DNA of 50,865 nucleotides from Collinsella sp. AF33-16 (GCF_003475325.1 NZ_QRQC01000018.1:1-50865); one strand, 5' to 3'; positions 18,700 through 27,910 are shown, counted from the stretch's first letter. Numbers and translations are program-made. Notes: a model not told the origin generated them from the letters alone.

Positions 18700-18758
18700 G
18701 CGGTGAAATAGGGACTGTTTGACGGCTTAACCGGCTTAAACAGTCCGTATTTCACCGC
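18700..18758. repeat. 59-bp palindrome after the xdhC-like gene
   Basis: GCGGTGAAATA and TATTTCACCGC form the outer stem and GACTGTTT with AAACAGTC the inner stem, with a 2x2 bulge between and a 17-nt loop. It lies 21 nt past the stop of the xdhC-like gene, so it probably ends or protects that transcript. Confidence 0.65.
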
Positions 18759-18779
18759 ATCTTATTGATGGGGATGCGA

Positions 18780-19823
18780 CTAGCGCTTGCGGGGGACGAG
18801 CTTGGTGCGGCGCAGGTGGATCATCTCGGCAGCGATGGAGATGGCAATCTCCTCGGGATCCTCGGCCTCGATGGCAACGCCGATCGGCAGGTGCAGCCCG
18901 TCGATCTGGTCCTGCGTAAAGCCCTCCTGCTCCAGGCGGGCGCGCACAAAGGCCGTCTTGCGGCGCGAACCCAGACAGCCCAGATAGGCGGGTTTGGCGC
19001 GCATGGCCTGAATCACCACGTCGATATCGGACTTGTGGCCTGCTGTGGCAACGACCACCAGGTCGCGCGGGCCGATTGGGCACTGCTCGCTCAGGTTCTT
19101 GTAGTCGACCAGACGACGGTCGTAGACACCGGGCACCCATTCGGGGGTCAGCGTGCCGGGGCGGTCGTCGCAGGCCACGACGGCAAAACCCGCCGCCGTG
19201 AGCACCCGCGCCGTCGCAGCGCCCACGTGGCCGCAGCCAAAGATATAAGTCAGGCCCTCGGGGCAGAGCGTCTCGACGTGCGCCACGGGAATCTCGGAGG
19301 CCGCGTTGGTGTAGCTGACCTTACTCCCCTCCTCCACCAGCGAAAGCCCGGGGCAGCCCGCAATGGTACGGCGCGATTCCTCGCCATGGTACTCGGCCAC
19401 ATCGCCCTCGAGCGCGCTCGCGACAAACGGCTCAAAGTCGATGACGAAGTCGCCGATGCGCCGATAGGCCAAGACGTCGGCAATTTCCTGGAACAACGGT
19501 ACCTGGGTCGCATCCAGATGCAGGTAGCACAAGCAGATGGCTCCGCCGCAGATCATGCCGGTATCGGAGTTCTCGCCGCCCATAGTGTAGCGGACCAGAC
19601 GCGACTGTCCCGCGCTCAGGAGCTCGCGCGCCTCATCCAGCGCAAAGAGTTCAATCTTGCCACCGCCGATAGTGCCCGCCTGGCTGCCATCGGCAAGGAC
19701 GGCCATCCAGGCGCCCACGCCGCGCGGTGACGACCCTGCCGTGCCGGCCACTACCACCAGTTCGCACGTCTCACCAGCACGCAAGGCGGCAAGCGCCGCA
19801 TTCACAACATCGAGCTTTTCCAT
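18780..19823 (-). CDS. XdhC/CoxI family molybdenum hydroxylase maturation protein
   Basis: XdhC-type proteins bind and sulfurate the molybdenum cofactor before insertion into xanthine dehydrogenase-class enzymes. The 347-aa product has the N-terminal XdhC domain (ELVVVAGTAGSSPRGVGAWM, GTIGGGKIE) with the Cys-containing DTGMICGGAI block. The C-terminal Rossmann domain (TYIFGCGHVGAATARVL, YLGCLGSRRK) includes the family's late IGLDIGA-like segment (LPIGVAIEAEDPEEIAISI). It ends a minus-strand pair with yqeB (9 nt gap). With yqeB, yqeC and the mocA-like gene nearby it likely prepares the cofactor of the XdhD-like enzyme at 40-43 kb. Confidence 0.9.
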   Translation of the reverse strand: MEKLDVVNAALAALRAGETCELVVVAGTAGSSPRGVGAWMAVLADGSQAGTIGGGKIELFALDEARELLSAGQSRLVRYTMGGENSDTGMICGGAICLCYLHLDATQVPLFQEIADVLAYRRIGDFVIDFEPFVASALEGDVAEYHGEESRRTIAGCPGLSLVEEGSKVSYTNAASEIPVAHVETLCPEGLTYIFGCGHVGAATARVLTAAGFAVVACDDRPGTLTPEWVPGVYDRRLVDYKNLSEQCPIGPRDLVVVATAGHKSDIDVVIQAMRAKPAYLGCLGSRRKTAFVRARLEQEGFTQDQIDGLHLPIGVAIEAEDPEEIAISIAAEMIHLRRTKLVPRKR

Positions 19824-19832
19824 TGCCGCCTT

Positions 19833-20627
19833 CTATCCTCTAAAGACACCGGTGAGCATAGCGAGCGCCTCGAGCACACCGCCGCCGACCGACGTCGCCT
19901 TGTCCGAAATGTAGTTGATATAGCTGGCATCGCCGCGCGGATCGACATCGGCGCATTTAAAGCCCTCAGTCACCTGCACGCCGTTCGCCAAAAGCCCGCG
20001 CAAGCAGCCGTCAATCTGCGTGACCATGGGAGTATCACCCGCATACCCGATCACATCGCCGGCACTCACGATGTCGCCGATGGTGCGGTCGGACCTAAAC
20101 ACGCCGGCGGCGGGGCTGTGGATAACACGTTCCTTGCCATAGCCGGCGATAATGCCCGGCACGCCCGTGTTGGGCTGGGGCGAACCTTGGGTAATGACAC
20201 GGCCGAGAAAATGTCCGCGCATGGTCTCGACCACGGCGTCGCAGTCAACCGGCGCGGTAAAGCCCGGCCCCACAGCGATGACGGCAGGCGCCATGTCGCG
20301 CGTGGTGCCCAAGTTGCGCTTAGCCAAAATCGCGTCGACCACAGCCGCGGGTTTAAGCTCATCGAGCATCTTGGCCTGAGGGTCCACCACAACGGCGACG
20401 TCTCCAGCCTCGGTAATCTCAAGCGCCTCAGCCGGCGTCCGTGCCAAGCGAGCGCGAATGCCTTCGACCTCGACCTCGCCCAGGCGAATGGCCTCGCAAA
20501 AACAGATTGTGCGGCGGATGCACGTGGGAACCGCGATATCGGCCATAACGACCGAAACGCCGGCGCGCACCAAGCGAGCGGCGACGCCCGTGGCGATATC
20601 GCCGGCGCCGCGAACATAAACGAGCAT
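19833..20627 (-). CDS. yqeB: YqeB, selenium-dependent molybdenum hydroxylase system protein
   Basis: YqeB (EF2563 family) occurs with molybdenum hydroxylases that need a labile selenium; its biochemical role is not settled. The 264-aa product starts with a nucleotide-binding-like strand (MLVYVRGAGDIATGVAARL) and has the conserved FCEAIRLGEVEVEGI and VITQGSPQPNTGVPG blocks. GGAGGT lies 9 nt before the ATG. It is divergent from yqeC across 102 nt. Confidence 0.92.
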   Translation of the reverse strand: MLVYVRGAGDIATGVAARLVRAGVSVVMADIAVPTCIRRTICFCEAIRLGEVEVEGIRARLARTPAEALEITEAGDVAVVVDPQAKMLDELKPAAVVDAILAKRNLGTTRDMAPAVIAVGPGFTAPVDCDAVVETMRGHFLGRVITQGSPQPNTGVPGIIAGYGKERVIHSPAAGVFRSDRTIGDIVSAGDVIGYAGDTPMVTQIDGCLRGLLANGVQVTEGFKCADVDPRGDASYINYISDKATSVGGGVLEALAMLTGVFRG

Positions 20628-20729
20628 TCCCGGGGCACCTCCCTGTGCTACGGTTTGAGCAGAGCAAAAGCGGTTCGGCCGCTACTCTGATGATTATTTA
20701 TTATCACAGTATTATACGGCGGTGAACAG

Positions 20730-21467
20730 ATGGAAACGACGAGCGGAAACCTTGCCTCCGCGCTCAAGATCGAGCCGGGCATTACCGCGATTATCGGCAG
20801 CGGCGGCAAGTCGACGTTGCTGAAGATGCTGGGTCTCGAGCTCATGCGCGGCGGCGGGCGCGTGCTCCTCTGCACCACCACGCACATGTTTCCCGTCGCC
20901 GGCGTGCCATGGGACGGGTCGAGCCGTCGCCTGGACGCCGCGCCTTGGAAGCCGGGGACCCCGCATGTTCCCGGCTGCACCTGCGAGGCATGCGCGGAAC
21001 TTGTCCGCGGAAGCATCTGCCAGGCGGGTGTTTTGGACCCGGAGACAGGCAAGCTCTCCGCCCCCGCTGAGCCGATCGACCAGCTGGCGCAGCGCTTTGA
21101 CTATGTGTTGGCCGAGGCAGATGGCAGCAAGCGACTCCCGCTCAAGGCGCATGCCGCCTGGGAGCCGGTAATTCCCGCCGCCACGGCAAACGTTGTCTGG
21201 GTCGTCGGCGCCTCGGGGCTGGGCAGGCCCGTCGCCGAGGTTGTCCACCGCCCCGAGCTCTTCTGCGAGCGCTGCGGCTGCGAGCCTACCGACATCGCCA
21301 CGCCCGAGCGCGTCGCCCAGGTGCTCAATGCCGAGATGCAGGCGCTGGGACTCAGCACCGCACGCGTCATGCTCAACCAAGCCGACACGCTTGCCGACCC
21401 AACAATGGCAGATCGCTTCGAGGCAGCCCTCAACCGCCCCCTCATCGCCACCAGCCTCCAGGGGTAG
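20730..21467 (+). CDS. yqeC: YqeC, selenium-dependent hydroxylase accessory protein
   Basis: The 245-aa product has a P-loop-like motif (IIGSGGKST, about residues 21-29) and the family's blocks LLCTTTHMFPV, DYVLAEADGSKRLPLKAHA and ARVMLNQAD. YqeC is a predicted nucleotide-binding accessory protein of the selenium-dependent molybdenum hydroxylases; its mechanism is unknown. It contains a CTCEAC pair and CERCGCE that could bind metal. It is transcribed away from yqeB and towards the hydantoinase gene; a 73-bp palindrome spans its stop codon. Confidence 0.9.
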   Translation: METTSGNLASALKIEPGITAIIGSGGKSTLLKMLGLELMRGGGRVLLCTTTHMFPVAGVPWDGSSRRLDAAPWKPGTPHVPGCTCEACAELVRGSICQAGVLDPETGKLSAPAEPIDQLAQRFDYVLAEADGSKRLPLKAHAAWEPVIPAATANVVWVVGASGLGRPVAEVVHRPELFCERCGCEPTDIATPERVAQVLNAEMQALGLSTARVMLNQADTLADPTMADRFEAALNRPLIATSLQG

Positions 21468-21533
21468 CAAATTTGGGACGGGGCTCTTTTTGCTACCCCG
21501 TCCCGAAAAATCATCTCCCAAATTAGCTACCCC
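21461..21533. terminator. 73-bp palindrome between convergent yqeC and hydantoinase genes
   Basis: Outer arms GGGGTAGC and GCTACCCC with AAATTTGGGA against TCCCAAATT enclose a second hairpin (GACGGGG and CCCCGTC around CTCTTTTTGCTA). The yqeC stop codon lies in the left arm. It would fold on both strands and probably separates the converging transcripts. Confidence 0.65.
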
Positions 21534-21546
21534 GGCGGTCTTCCTG

Positions 21547-22914
21547 TTAGCGGGGCACGTAGCGGCCGGGTTGGGCTCCGGTGGGCTCGCCGTCGCGTGC
21601 CGCCAGCACGCCGTTCACAAACACGGCCTTGGCGCGGCCATGTGCCCCAAAGCCCTCGAGCGGCGTGTAGTCCACGGCCTGATGCTGCGTCGCGGCGCTG
21701 ATCGTCCAACGCGCGCACGGATCCCACACGCACACGTCGGCATCGGCGCCCTCGGCAAGACAGCCCTTGCGCGGATACATGCCAAAAACGCGCGCCGGGT
21801 TCTCGCTCATCAAGCGGCACAGATCCTCGGGACCCAGCTGTCCCTCAAAGCTCGTGGCAATCGCAACGGGACGATGCTCCACGCCGGGCCCGCCGTTGGG
21901 AATCGCGCGGAAATCATCGCGTCCTCGGTCCTTTTGCCCGTGCAGATTAAAGCTGCAGTGGTCGGTGGCAATAGTATCGATCTCGCCAGCCACAAGCGCC
22001 TCGCGCAGCGCGGCACGGTCACCGGCATGGCGCAGCGGCGGGCTCATCACGTACTTGGCGCCCGCAAAGCCGTCCTCGCCCTGCTCCAGATAGCAGGTGT
22101 CGTCGAGCATCAGATACTGAGGGCATGTCTCGACATAGATGTTCTTCTGCCCGCGCGCTTTGGCAGCGCGAATGGCCTCGAGCCCCAGCTTGGTCGAAAG
22201 GTGCACCACGTTGACCGGAGCGTCCCCGGCCAAGTGCGCCAGATACAGCAGGCGGCTCACGGCCTCGGCCTCACACACGTCCGGACGGCTGAGCGCATGG
22301 CCCTCGGGCCCGTGGATACCCTGCTCAAACACGCGCTTCTGCAGCGCGTTGACCAACGTGCCGTTCTCGCAATGCACGCACAGGATACCGCCCACGCGCT
22401 TGAGCTCCTCCAGCACCTCGAGCGTCTCGGCATCGTCCAGGCGCAGATGGTCGTAGGCAAAGTAGGTCTTAAACGACGACACGCCCGCCTCGCGCATGGC
22501 CGAAAGATCGGCGCGGTTGCGCTCATTCCACTCGGCAAGCGCCATATGGAAGGCATAGTTGGCGGTGCAGGTGCCGTCGGCGCGATGACGCCACTCGACC
22601 AAGGCATCGGGCATGGTCACGCCGCGATCGGCCGTCGCGTAGTCCACAATGGTCGTCGTGCCGCCGCAGGCAGCCGCGCGCGTGCCGGTCTCAAAGCTAT
22701 CGGCTGTCCAATCCATGCCGGTCCAGCACTGCATGTGCGTGTGCCCATCGATAAAGCCCGGGAACACCCAGCAGCCCGCAGCATCCTCGACGGTATCGCC
22801 CTCGGCCGGCTCAATCGCCGCGGCAATCCGCACGATCTTATCGCCATCCATGGCAAGATCGGCGCGGCGAAGCCCCTGGGGCGTCACGAGTGCGCCGTTT
22901 TTGATGATGATCAT
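21547..22914 (-). CDS. Dihydropyrimidinase/D-hydantoinase-like amidohydrolase (HyuA/YgeZ type)
   Basis: A cyclic amidohydrolase expected to open a hydantoin- or ureide-like ring. The 455-aa product has the full binuclear metal site: H58 and H60 (DGHTH), the Lys that becomes carboxylated (K149 in SSFKTYFAY), H181 (CVHCEN), H238 (VVHLS) and D318 (ATDHCSF). In E. coli the equivalent gene (ygeZ/hyuA) sits in the ygeWXYZ cluster, and HyuA-type genes are part of the anaerobic urate degradation set described in gut bacteria. AAGGAG precedes the ATG. It ends 9 nt downstream of the mocA-like gene's stop side, so the two likely form one transcript. Confidence 0.93.
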   Translation of the reverse strand: MIIIKNGALVTPQGLRRADLAMDGDKIVRIAAAIEPAEGDTVEDAAGCWVFPGFIDGHTHMQCWTGMDWTADSFETGTRAAACGGTTTIVDYATADRGVTMPDALVEWRHRADGTCTANYAFHMALAEWNERNRADLSAMREAGVSSFKTYFAYDHLRLDDAETLEVLEELKRVGGILCVHCENGTLVNALQKRVFEQGIHGPEGHALSRPDVCEAEAVSRLLYLAHLAGDAPVNVVHLSTKLGLEAIRAAKARGQKNIYVETCPQYLMLDDTCYLEQGEDGFAGAKYVMSPPLRHAGDRAALREALVAGEIDTIATDHCSFNLHGQKDRGRDDFRAIPNGGPGVEHRPVAIATSFEGQLGPEDLCRLMSENPARVFGMYPRKGCLAEGADADVCVWDPCARWTISAATQHQAVDYTPLEGFGAHGRAKAVFVNGVLAARDGEPTGAQPGRYVPR

Positions 22915-22923
22915 AATTGCTCC

Positions 22924-23538
22924 TTATTGATTGATGCAGTTGGCCACGCGATCAAAATACGAGCAGGCGGCGATATGCTCCGTTATGCGTCGCTGTCCCT
23001 TGACGGTATCGACGTCCCACAGCTCGTAGGCACGCGCCTCGACCAGCACCACGTCGGTACGGTCCTTGAGGATCGAACCGCCGCCGTCCTTACCCTCAAG
23101 ACACATAAGTGCATCGAACAGTTCCGCCGGAAAGAGCACCGGGCTCGAAGGCTCACCGTTGCACGCAAGACGCACCGGATGCTTGCGGCCACGCTCGTCA
23201 AATGCACGAACCATAGCCTCAAAAGAATCCGAACTCACGAGCGGCTGGTCGCCCGGCAAAAAGAGGCAACCTTTCCAGTTGCGTTCGACTCCCCACGAAA
23301 GGCCCGCACGGACGCTTTCGCTGCGCAGCTCGCCATCGTGCAGCACGCACGGGCAATGCTTGTCATCACAAATCTGAGCGACCTCGGGCCAACGCGTCGA
23401 AACCACAACGTCAAAGCCCCGGGGAACCGAATCAATGGTCCGGGCAATCAGCGGCTCGCCATAGATATCGGCGAGCATCTTGTTAGAGCCAAATCGCTTG
23501 CCCTCGCCCGAAGCCATAATGACGCAACCAAGTTTCAT
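22924..23538 (-). CDS. MocA/YgfJ-like molybdenum cofactor nucleotidyltransferase
   Basis: Proteins of this family transfer CMP to molybdopterin to make the dinucleotide cofactor of molybdenum hydroxylases. The 204-aa product has the nucleotide-binding start MKLGCVIMASGEGKRFGSNK and the metal-binding FLPGDQPLVS block. The ATG at 23538 follows GGGAGGT; the frame is open 17 codons further upstream without a ribosome site. Next to hyuA and the ygeW-Y-X genes it likely serves the XdhD-like enzyme. Specificity for CTP over GTP is inferred from context. Confidence 0.85.
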   Translation of the reverse strand: MKLGCVIMASGEGKRFGSNKMLADIYGEPLIARTIDSVPRGFDVVVSTRWPEVAQICDDKHCPCVLHDGELRSESVRAGLSWGVERNWKGCLFLPGDQPLVSSDSFEAMVRAFDERGRKHPVRLACNGEPSSPVLFPAELFDALMCLEGKDGGGSILKDRTDVVLVEARAYELWDVDTVKGQRRITEHIAACSYFDRVANCINQ

Positions 23539-23626
23539 GGCGATACCTCCCCTGGAACCATCGTACCCATAACTCGCGTCGCGGGGCATCTACATCGAAA
23601 GCGCTTATCCCGCACGCCCACGATGC

Positions 23627-23665
23627 AAAAAGGGGCACCCCGCCGGTTGGCAGAGCGCCCCCTTT
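23627..23665 (-). terminator. Terminator between ygeW and the mocA-like gene
   Basis: On the minus strand AAAGGGGGCG pairs with the complementary GCCCCTTT across a GC-rich loop and ends in TTTTT. It lies 24 nt past the ygeW stop, so ygeW and mocA probably have separate transcripts. Confidence 0.75.
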
Positions 23666-23688
23666 ACATGGCTTACCTCAACCCAGCT

Positions 23689-24891
23689 TTAGGCCTGGAA
23701 CCAACGGGCGGTGTTGCGCTCGTCGAGGGCCTTGAGGGTAGCGGCGGGATCGGCAACCTTCTGCAGGAACATCATGGCTGCGATGGCGTACGGCTTGTAG
23801 CTGGCCTCCTTGTACATACCCACGCGGTGCATGTCGAAGACGTCGGCGTTGACCTCGCCGTGCTCGCAAGAGACACCGGAGATGTCGGCGGGCAGCGGAT
23901 GCATAAAGATGGTGTCCTGGTCGTTGGCGGTCTTCTCCATGAGCTCGGTCGTGGAGCACCAATCCTGATGCGTGGCGTTCTGAGCGAGCAGCTCCTTCTC
24001 GAGTGCAGCGATGCCGGCGTCGTCGCCCTCGGCGTACAGGTTGGTGCGCTTCTCCATGGCGGCAAACGGAGCCCAGCTCTTCGGGATCACGATATCGGCG
24101 CCCTCGAAGGCCTCGGCCATGGTGTTGACCTGCTTAAAGGTGGTGCCGGACTCGGCGGCATAACCCTTGGCGCGCTCGACGACCTCGGGCATGAGGTCGT
24201 AGCCCTCGGGGTGGGCCAAGGTGACGTCCATGCCAAAACGGGGCAGCAGGCTGATCAGCGACTGCGGGCAGGACAGCGGCTTGCCGTAAGAGGGCGAGTA
24301 GGCCCAGGTGACGGCAACCTTTTTGCCCTTGAGGTTCTCAAGACCGCCAAACTCGTTGATGAGGTAGAGCATGTCGGCAGAGGACTGCGTGGGGTGATCG
24401 GAGTCGGACTGCAGGGAGATGAGCGTGGGACGGTGATCCAGAACGCCGTCCTCGTAGGCCTGCTGGACAGACTCGGAGACCTCGGCCATGTAGGCGTCGC
24501 CCTTGCCGATGTACATGTCGTCGCGGATGCCGATGACGTCGGCCATGAAGGAGATCATGGTAGCGGTCTCGCGGACGGTCTCGCCGTGAGCGATCTGGGA
24601 CTTCTTCTCGTCCAGGTCCTGCAGCTCAAGACCGAGCAGGTTGGCTGCCTTAGAGAAGGAGAAGCGCGTACGGGTGGAGTTGTCACGGAACAGGGAGACG
24701 GCCAGACCCGAATCGAAGATCTTGGACGAAACGTTGTTCTCGCGCAGCTCGCGCAGGGCGTCGGCGACGATGTAGAGCGCCTTGAGCTCATCGGTGGTCT
24801 TATCCCAGGTGTGCAGGAAGTCGCTGCCGTACATGCCCTTAAAATCGAGGCCGTTCAGCTGCTCGACGAGCTCGGTAAACTTGGCGTCCAT
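23689..24891 (-). CDS. ygeW: YgeW-type transcarbamoylase
   Basis: Member of the aspartate/ornithine carbamoyltransferase superfamily; the YgeW group is distinct and is part of the anaerobic purine degradation cluster, with the natural substrate not firmly known. The 400-aa product has the carbamoyl-phosphate loop STRTR (72-76, in FRDNSTRTRFSF), the HPTQSSADM block and the HPLP motif (FMHPLPADISG). The ATG at 24891 follows AAAGGA; the frame is open 62 codons further upstream but that part is not family-like. It follows ygeY in the order X-Y-W, with a 201-nt gap containing a GC hairpin. Confidence 0.93.
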   Translation of the reverse strand: MDAKFTELVEQLNGLDFKGMYGSDFLHTWDKTTDELKALYIVADALRELRENNVSSKIFDSGLAVSLFRDNSTRTRFSFSKAANLLGLELQDLDEKKSQIAHGETVRETATMISFMADVIGIRDDMYIGKGDAYMAEVSESVQQAYEDGVLDHRPTLISLQSDSDHPTQSSADMLYLINEFGGLENLKGKKVAVTWAYSPSYGKPLSCPQSLISLLPRFGMDVTLAHPEGYDLMPEVVERAKGYAAESGTTFKQVNTMAEAFEGADIVIPKSWAPFAAMEKRTNLYAEGDDAGIAALEKELLAQNATHQDWCSTTELMEKTANDQDTIFMHPLPADISGVSCEHGEVNADVFDMHRVGMYKEASYKPYAIAAMMFLQKVADPAATLKALDERNTARWFQA

Positions 24892-25045
24892 GTAAATGTC
24901 CTTTCCAAAGATGAAACGATCGCAATGAGTAGATGTGCTCCGGCATGCGCGTGTGGCTAGAACATGCAGAGCACTATGACGAGGACCCGCTACCGTTGAG
25001 GAAGCATGGGAGATAACGACCGCGGGCCCCAAGTCAACAGGGGGT

Positions 25046-25070
25046 GCCGGGGACACGAGCTGTCCCCGGC
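25046..25070. repeat. GC-rich hairpin between ygeY and ygeW
   Basis: GCCGGGGACA and TGTCCCCGGC form a perfect 10-bp stem with a 5-nt loop, 23 nt past the ygeY stop. No T-run follows on either strand, so it may stabilise the ygeY 3' end. Confidence 0.55.
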
Positions 25071-25092
25071 TCAACAAGATCGAGGAATGGGA

Positions 25093-26478
25093 CTAATCGA
25101 TCTTGTTGTTGGTCAGACCGGCGCGGAACACGGTGGCGTCGCCATCGGCCTGGCTCGGATCGTAGAGGTTCAGGGCAGCCACATACATGGCGGCAGCGGT
25201 GACCAGGTCGTCCTTGTAGGTGACCTCGTTGGGAGCGTGAGCCTGAGACTCGGCACCCGGGCCGAAGCCGACGCAGGGGATGCCATAGCGGCCCTGGATG
25301 GAAACGCAGTTCGTGGAGAAGGTCCACTTGTCGCACAGCGGACGACCGGTGCGCTTGTCCATGCTGGGCTCGCAGCCGATGCGCTCGTCACCGAACATGG
25401 CCTTGTGGGCGTCGACGAGGGCCTTGACGTGCGGAGCGGTCTCCTTGTTGATCCACGTGGGGAAGTAAGCCTCGGTCTCGTAGACCTCGCCGGTCCAGGA
25501 CGGACGGTCGTACATGTACATGGAGACCTTCACGTCGTCGCCGTACTTCTTGGCAGCCGGCAGGTTGCGGATCTCGTCTAGGCAGGACTCCCAGGTCTCA
25601 CCGGCGGTCATGCGACGGTCGATGGAGATGGCGCAGGAGTCAGCCACGGCGCAACGGCTGGGGCTGGTGTAGAAGATCTGGCTGACGGTGCAGGTGCCGC
25701 GGCCCAGGAAGCGGGCATCCTCGAAGTGCTCGGGGTTGTACTTGGGGTCGAGCATCTTGACGAGGCCCTTGATGTCGGTCGACTCGTCGCAGCCGTTGTT
25801 GTTGAGGGCGCGGACGTCGGCGATGATGTCGGCCATCTTGTAGATGGCGTTATCGCCGCGGTCGGGAGCGGAACCGTGGCAGGAGGTGCCGTGAACGTCG
25901 ACGCGGATTTCCATGCGGCCGCGGTGACCGCGATAGATGCCGCCATCGGTGGGCTCGGTGGAAATGACGAACTCGGGCTTAATGCCGTCCTTGTTGTAGA
26001 TGTACTGCCAGCACATGCCGTCGCAGTCCTCTTCCTGGACGGTGCCGACGACCATGATCTTGTAGCCCTCGGGGATGAGGCCCATGTCCTTCATCATCTT
26101 GGCAGCGTAGGTAGCAGAAGCCATGCCGCCCTCCTGGTCAGAGCCGCCGCGGCCGTAGATGATCTCGTCGGTCTCGTAGCCCTCATAGGGATCGGCGTCC
26201 CAGTTCTCGATGTTGCCGATGCCGACGGTGTCGATGTGGGAGTCGATGGCGATGATCTTGTCGCCCTCGCCCATAAAGCCCATGACGTTGCCCAGGCCGT
26301 CGACCTTGACCTCGTCATAGCCAAGGCTCTCCATCTCGGCCTTGATGCAGGCGACAACCTCACCCTCCTCGCAAGACTCAGAGGGGTGGGAGATCATAGC
26401 GCGCAGGAAGCGAGTCATATCAGCACGATGAGACTCAGCAGCAGCCTTGATAGCGTCGAAATCGAGTTCTTTAGCCAT
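25093..26478 (-). CDS. ygeY: YgeY family M20-like metallohydrolase
   Basis: The 461-aa product is an M20-type (ArgE/DapE-like) zinc hydrolase: [13 protein letters not shown] gives the His and general-base Asp, [11 protein letters not shown] the bridging Asp, and VQEEDCDG the catalytic Glu pair. YgeY proteins are annotated with selenium metabolism and belong to the anaerobic urate/purine cluster; the exact amide they cut is not known. AAAGG precedes the ATG. It lies 74 nt after ygeX on the same strand. Confidence 0.93.
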   Translation of the reverse strand: MAKELDFDAIKAAAESHRADMTRFLRAMISHPSESCEEGEVVACIKAEMESLGYDEVKVDGLGNVMGFMGEGDKIIAIDSHIDTVGIGNIENWDADPYEGYETDEIIYGRGGSDQEGGMASATYAAKMMKDMGLIPEGYKIMVVGTVQEEDCDGMCWQYIYNKDGIKPEFVISTEPTDGGIYRGHRGRMEIRVDVHGTSCHGSAPDRGDNAIYKMADIIADVRALNNNGCDESTDIKGLVKMLDPKYNPEHFEDARFLGRGTCTVSQIFYTSPSRCAVADSCAISIDRRMTAGETWESCLDEIRNLPAAKKYGDDVKVSMYMYDRPSWTGEVYETEAYFPTWINKETAPHVKALVDAHKAMFGDERIGCEPSMDKRTGRPLCDKWTFSTNCVSIQGRYGIPCVGFGPGAESQAHAPNEVTYKDDLVTAAAMYVAALNLYDPSQADGDATVFRAGLTNNKID

Positions 26479-26552
26479 TGTTCATAACCTTTCAAACGAA
26501 GGAATCTACCTGTGAGGTGGCGGAGCGATACCTATTTACTCCGCCCTAACGA

Positions 26553-27767
26553 TTAGCAAGTGGGATATTCGCCTTCCCAAACAATACGGCGATACTGGTC
26601 GGGATCCGTATCGCCCTCGGTGGAGAAGCAGAGCACGGAGCTCGTCTTGTCCAGGCCGATGAGCTCCGTGAGCTCGGCGTACTCGGGATCGAGCATGAGA
26701 GTCTCGACCAGGCCGGTGGTCACAGCGCCGGACTCGCCGGAGATGACGCGCGGGTCGCCCTTCTCGGGAGCGCCCAGGGTGCGCATGCCGCGAGCGGTGA
26801 CCCAGTCGGGGCAGGACACGAAGGCAGTGGTGTGGTTGCGCAGGATATCCCAGCCCAGGATGTTGGGCTCGCCGCAGCACAGGCCGGCCATGATGGAGGG
26901 CATGTCGCCGTCCACGATGCGCGGATCGCCGTCGCCGGCGGCAGCGCCCTTGTACAGGCAGGCGGCAGGCGCGCACTCAACCACGACGAAGGTGGGCGGG
27001 TTATCGGGATACAGGTTGGTAAAGTAGCCCACCACGGCGCCGGCGAGCGAGCCTACGCCAGCCTGGACAAACACGTGCGTCGGGCGGTTGATGGCCATCT
27101 CGCGCAGCTGCTCGGCAGCCTCGGAAGCCATGGTGCCGTAGCCCTCCATGATCCAGGACGGGATCTTCTCGTAGCCCTCCCAGGCGGTGTCCTGAACGAT
27201 AACGCCGCGCTCGCAGGCGTCGGCCTCGGCGGCCGCCATGCGCACGCACTCGTCGTAGTTGACCTCTTCGATGGTCACCGTGGCGCCCTCGGCGGCGATG
27301 TTATCAAAGCGGGGCTTGGTGGAACCCTTGGGCATGTGCACGACGGCCTTCTGGCCCAGCTTGTTGGCAGCCCATGCCACGCCGCGGCCATGATTGCCGT
27401 CGGTGGCGGTAAAGAAGGTTGCCTGGCCAAAGTCCTTGGCAAGCTGATCGGAGGTCAGGTAATCGAAAGTGCACTCGGCAACGTCCTTGCCGGTCTCGTC
27501 GGCAATGTAGTTGGCCATGGCAAACGAGCCGCCCAGAACCTTAAAGGCGTTGAGGCCAAAGCGATAGCTCTCGTCCTTAACGCACAGGTTGGACAGACCC
27601 AGGCGCCCAGCCTGACCGTCCAGGCGGGCAAGCGGGGTGACGGTATATTGAGGGAACGACTGGTGGAAGGCACGGGCCTTCTTCACGTGGTCGAGACTCA
27701 TGATTCCCAAGTGCTTGTCATCGCTCTTGGGCATCGTGTTGCCCGCCCACTGGATCTTATCGGCCAT
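26553..27767 (-). CDS. ygeX: 2,3-Diaminopropionate ammonia-lyase
   Basis: A PLP enzyme that splits 2,3-diaminopropionate to pyruvate and two ammonia. The 404-aa product has the PLP lysine at K76 (RFGLNAFKVLGGSF), the TATDGNHGRGVAWAA block and a Gly-rich phosphate-binding loop (FVQAGVGSLAGAVVG). YgeX is a core gene of anaerobic urate degradation clusters, where it can yield ammonia and pyruvate. AAGGAG lies 8 nt before the ATG. It heads the ygeX-ygeY run and is divergent from a YheO-type regulator, with two matching palindromes between them. Confidence 0.94.
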   Translation of the reverse strand: MADKIQWAGNTMPKSDDKHLGIMSLDHVKKARAFHQSFPQYTVTPLARLDGQAGRLGLSNLCVKDESYRFGLNAFKVLGGSFAMANYIADETGKDVAECTFDYLTSDQLAKDFGQATFFTATDGNHGRGVAWAANKLGQKAVVHMPKGSTKPRFDNIAAEGATVTIEEVNYDECVRMAAAEADACERGVIVQDTAWEGYEKIPSWIMEGYGTMASEAAEQLREMAINRPTHVFVQAGVGSLAGAVVGYFTNLYPDNPPTFVVVECAPAACLYKGAAAGDGDPRIVDGDMPSIMAGLCCGEPNILGWDILRNHTTAFVSCPDWVTARGMRTLGAPEKGDPRVISGESGAVTTGLVETLMLDPEYAELTELIGLDKTSSVLCFSTEGDTDPDQYRRIVWEGEYPTC

Positions 27768-27859
27768 ACGGTGAACTCCTTAAGTCCTCTCTTGCCGGCC
27801 CCCGCATACGCGTTTCAGCCCATTCCCATTCATGCGACTGAACTTTTATGTGGATGCCA

Positions 27860-27874
27860 AACAAAAAGTTTGTT
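27860..27874. promoter_or_regulatory. Operator-like palindrome 1 upstream of ygeX
   Basis: AACAAA-AAG-TTTGTT, about 93 bp upstream of ygeX. A second copy with the same arms lies with its centre 51 bp away, close to five helical turns. The likely binder is the divergent regulator at 28045; this is an inference. Confidence 0.55.
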
Positions 27875-27910
27875 AGTACTGTTCTATCACACTTTTTGAT
27901 TGGTAAACCT

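Larger units (their letters stand above)
18459..18779. other. Intergenic region between rplE and the xdhC-like gene
   Basis: No open frame here resembles L24 or any family I know. It holds a candidate minus-strand promoter (18596-18624) and two adjacent palindromes (18671-18689 and 18700-18758). Confidence 0.6.
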
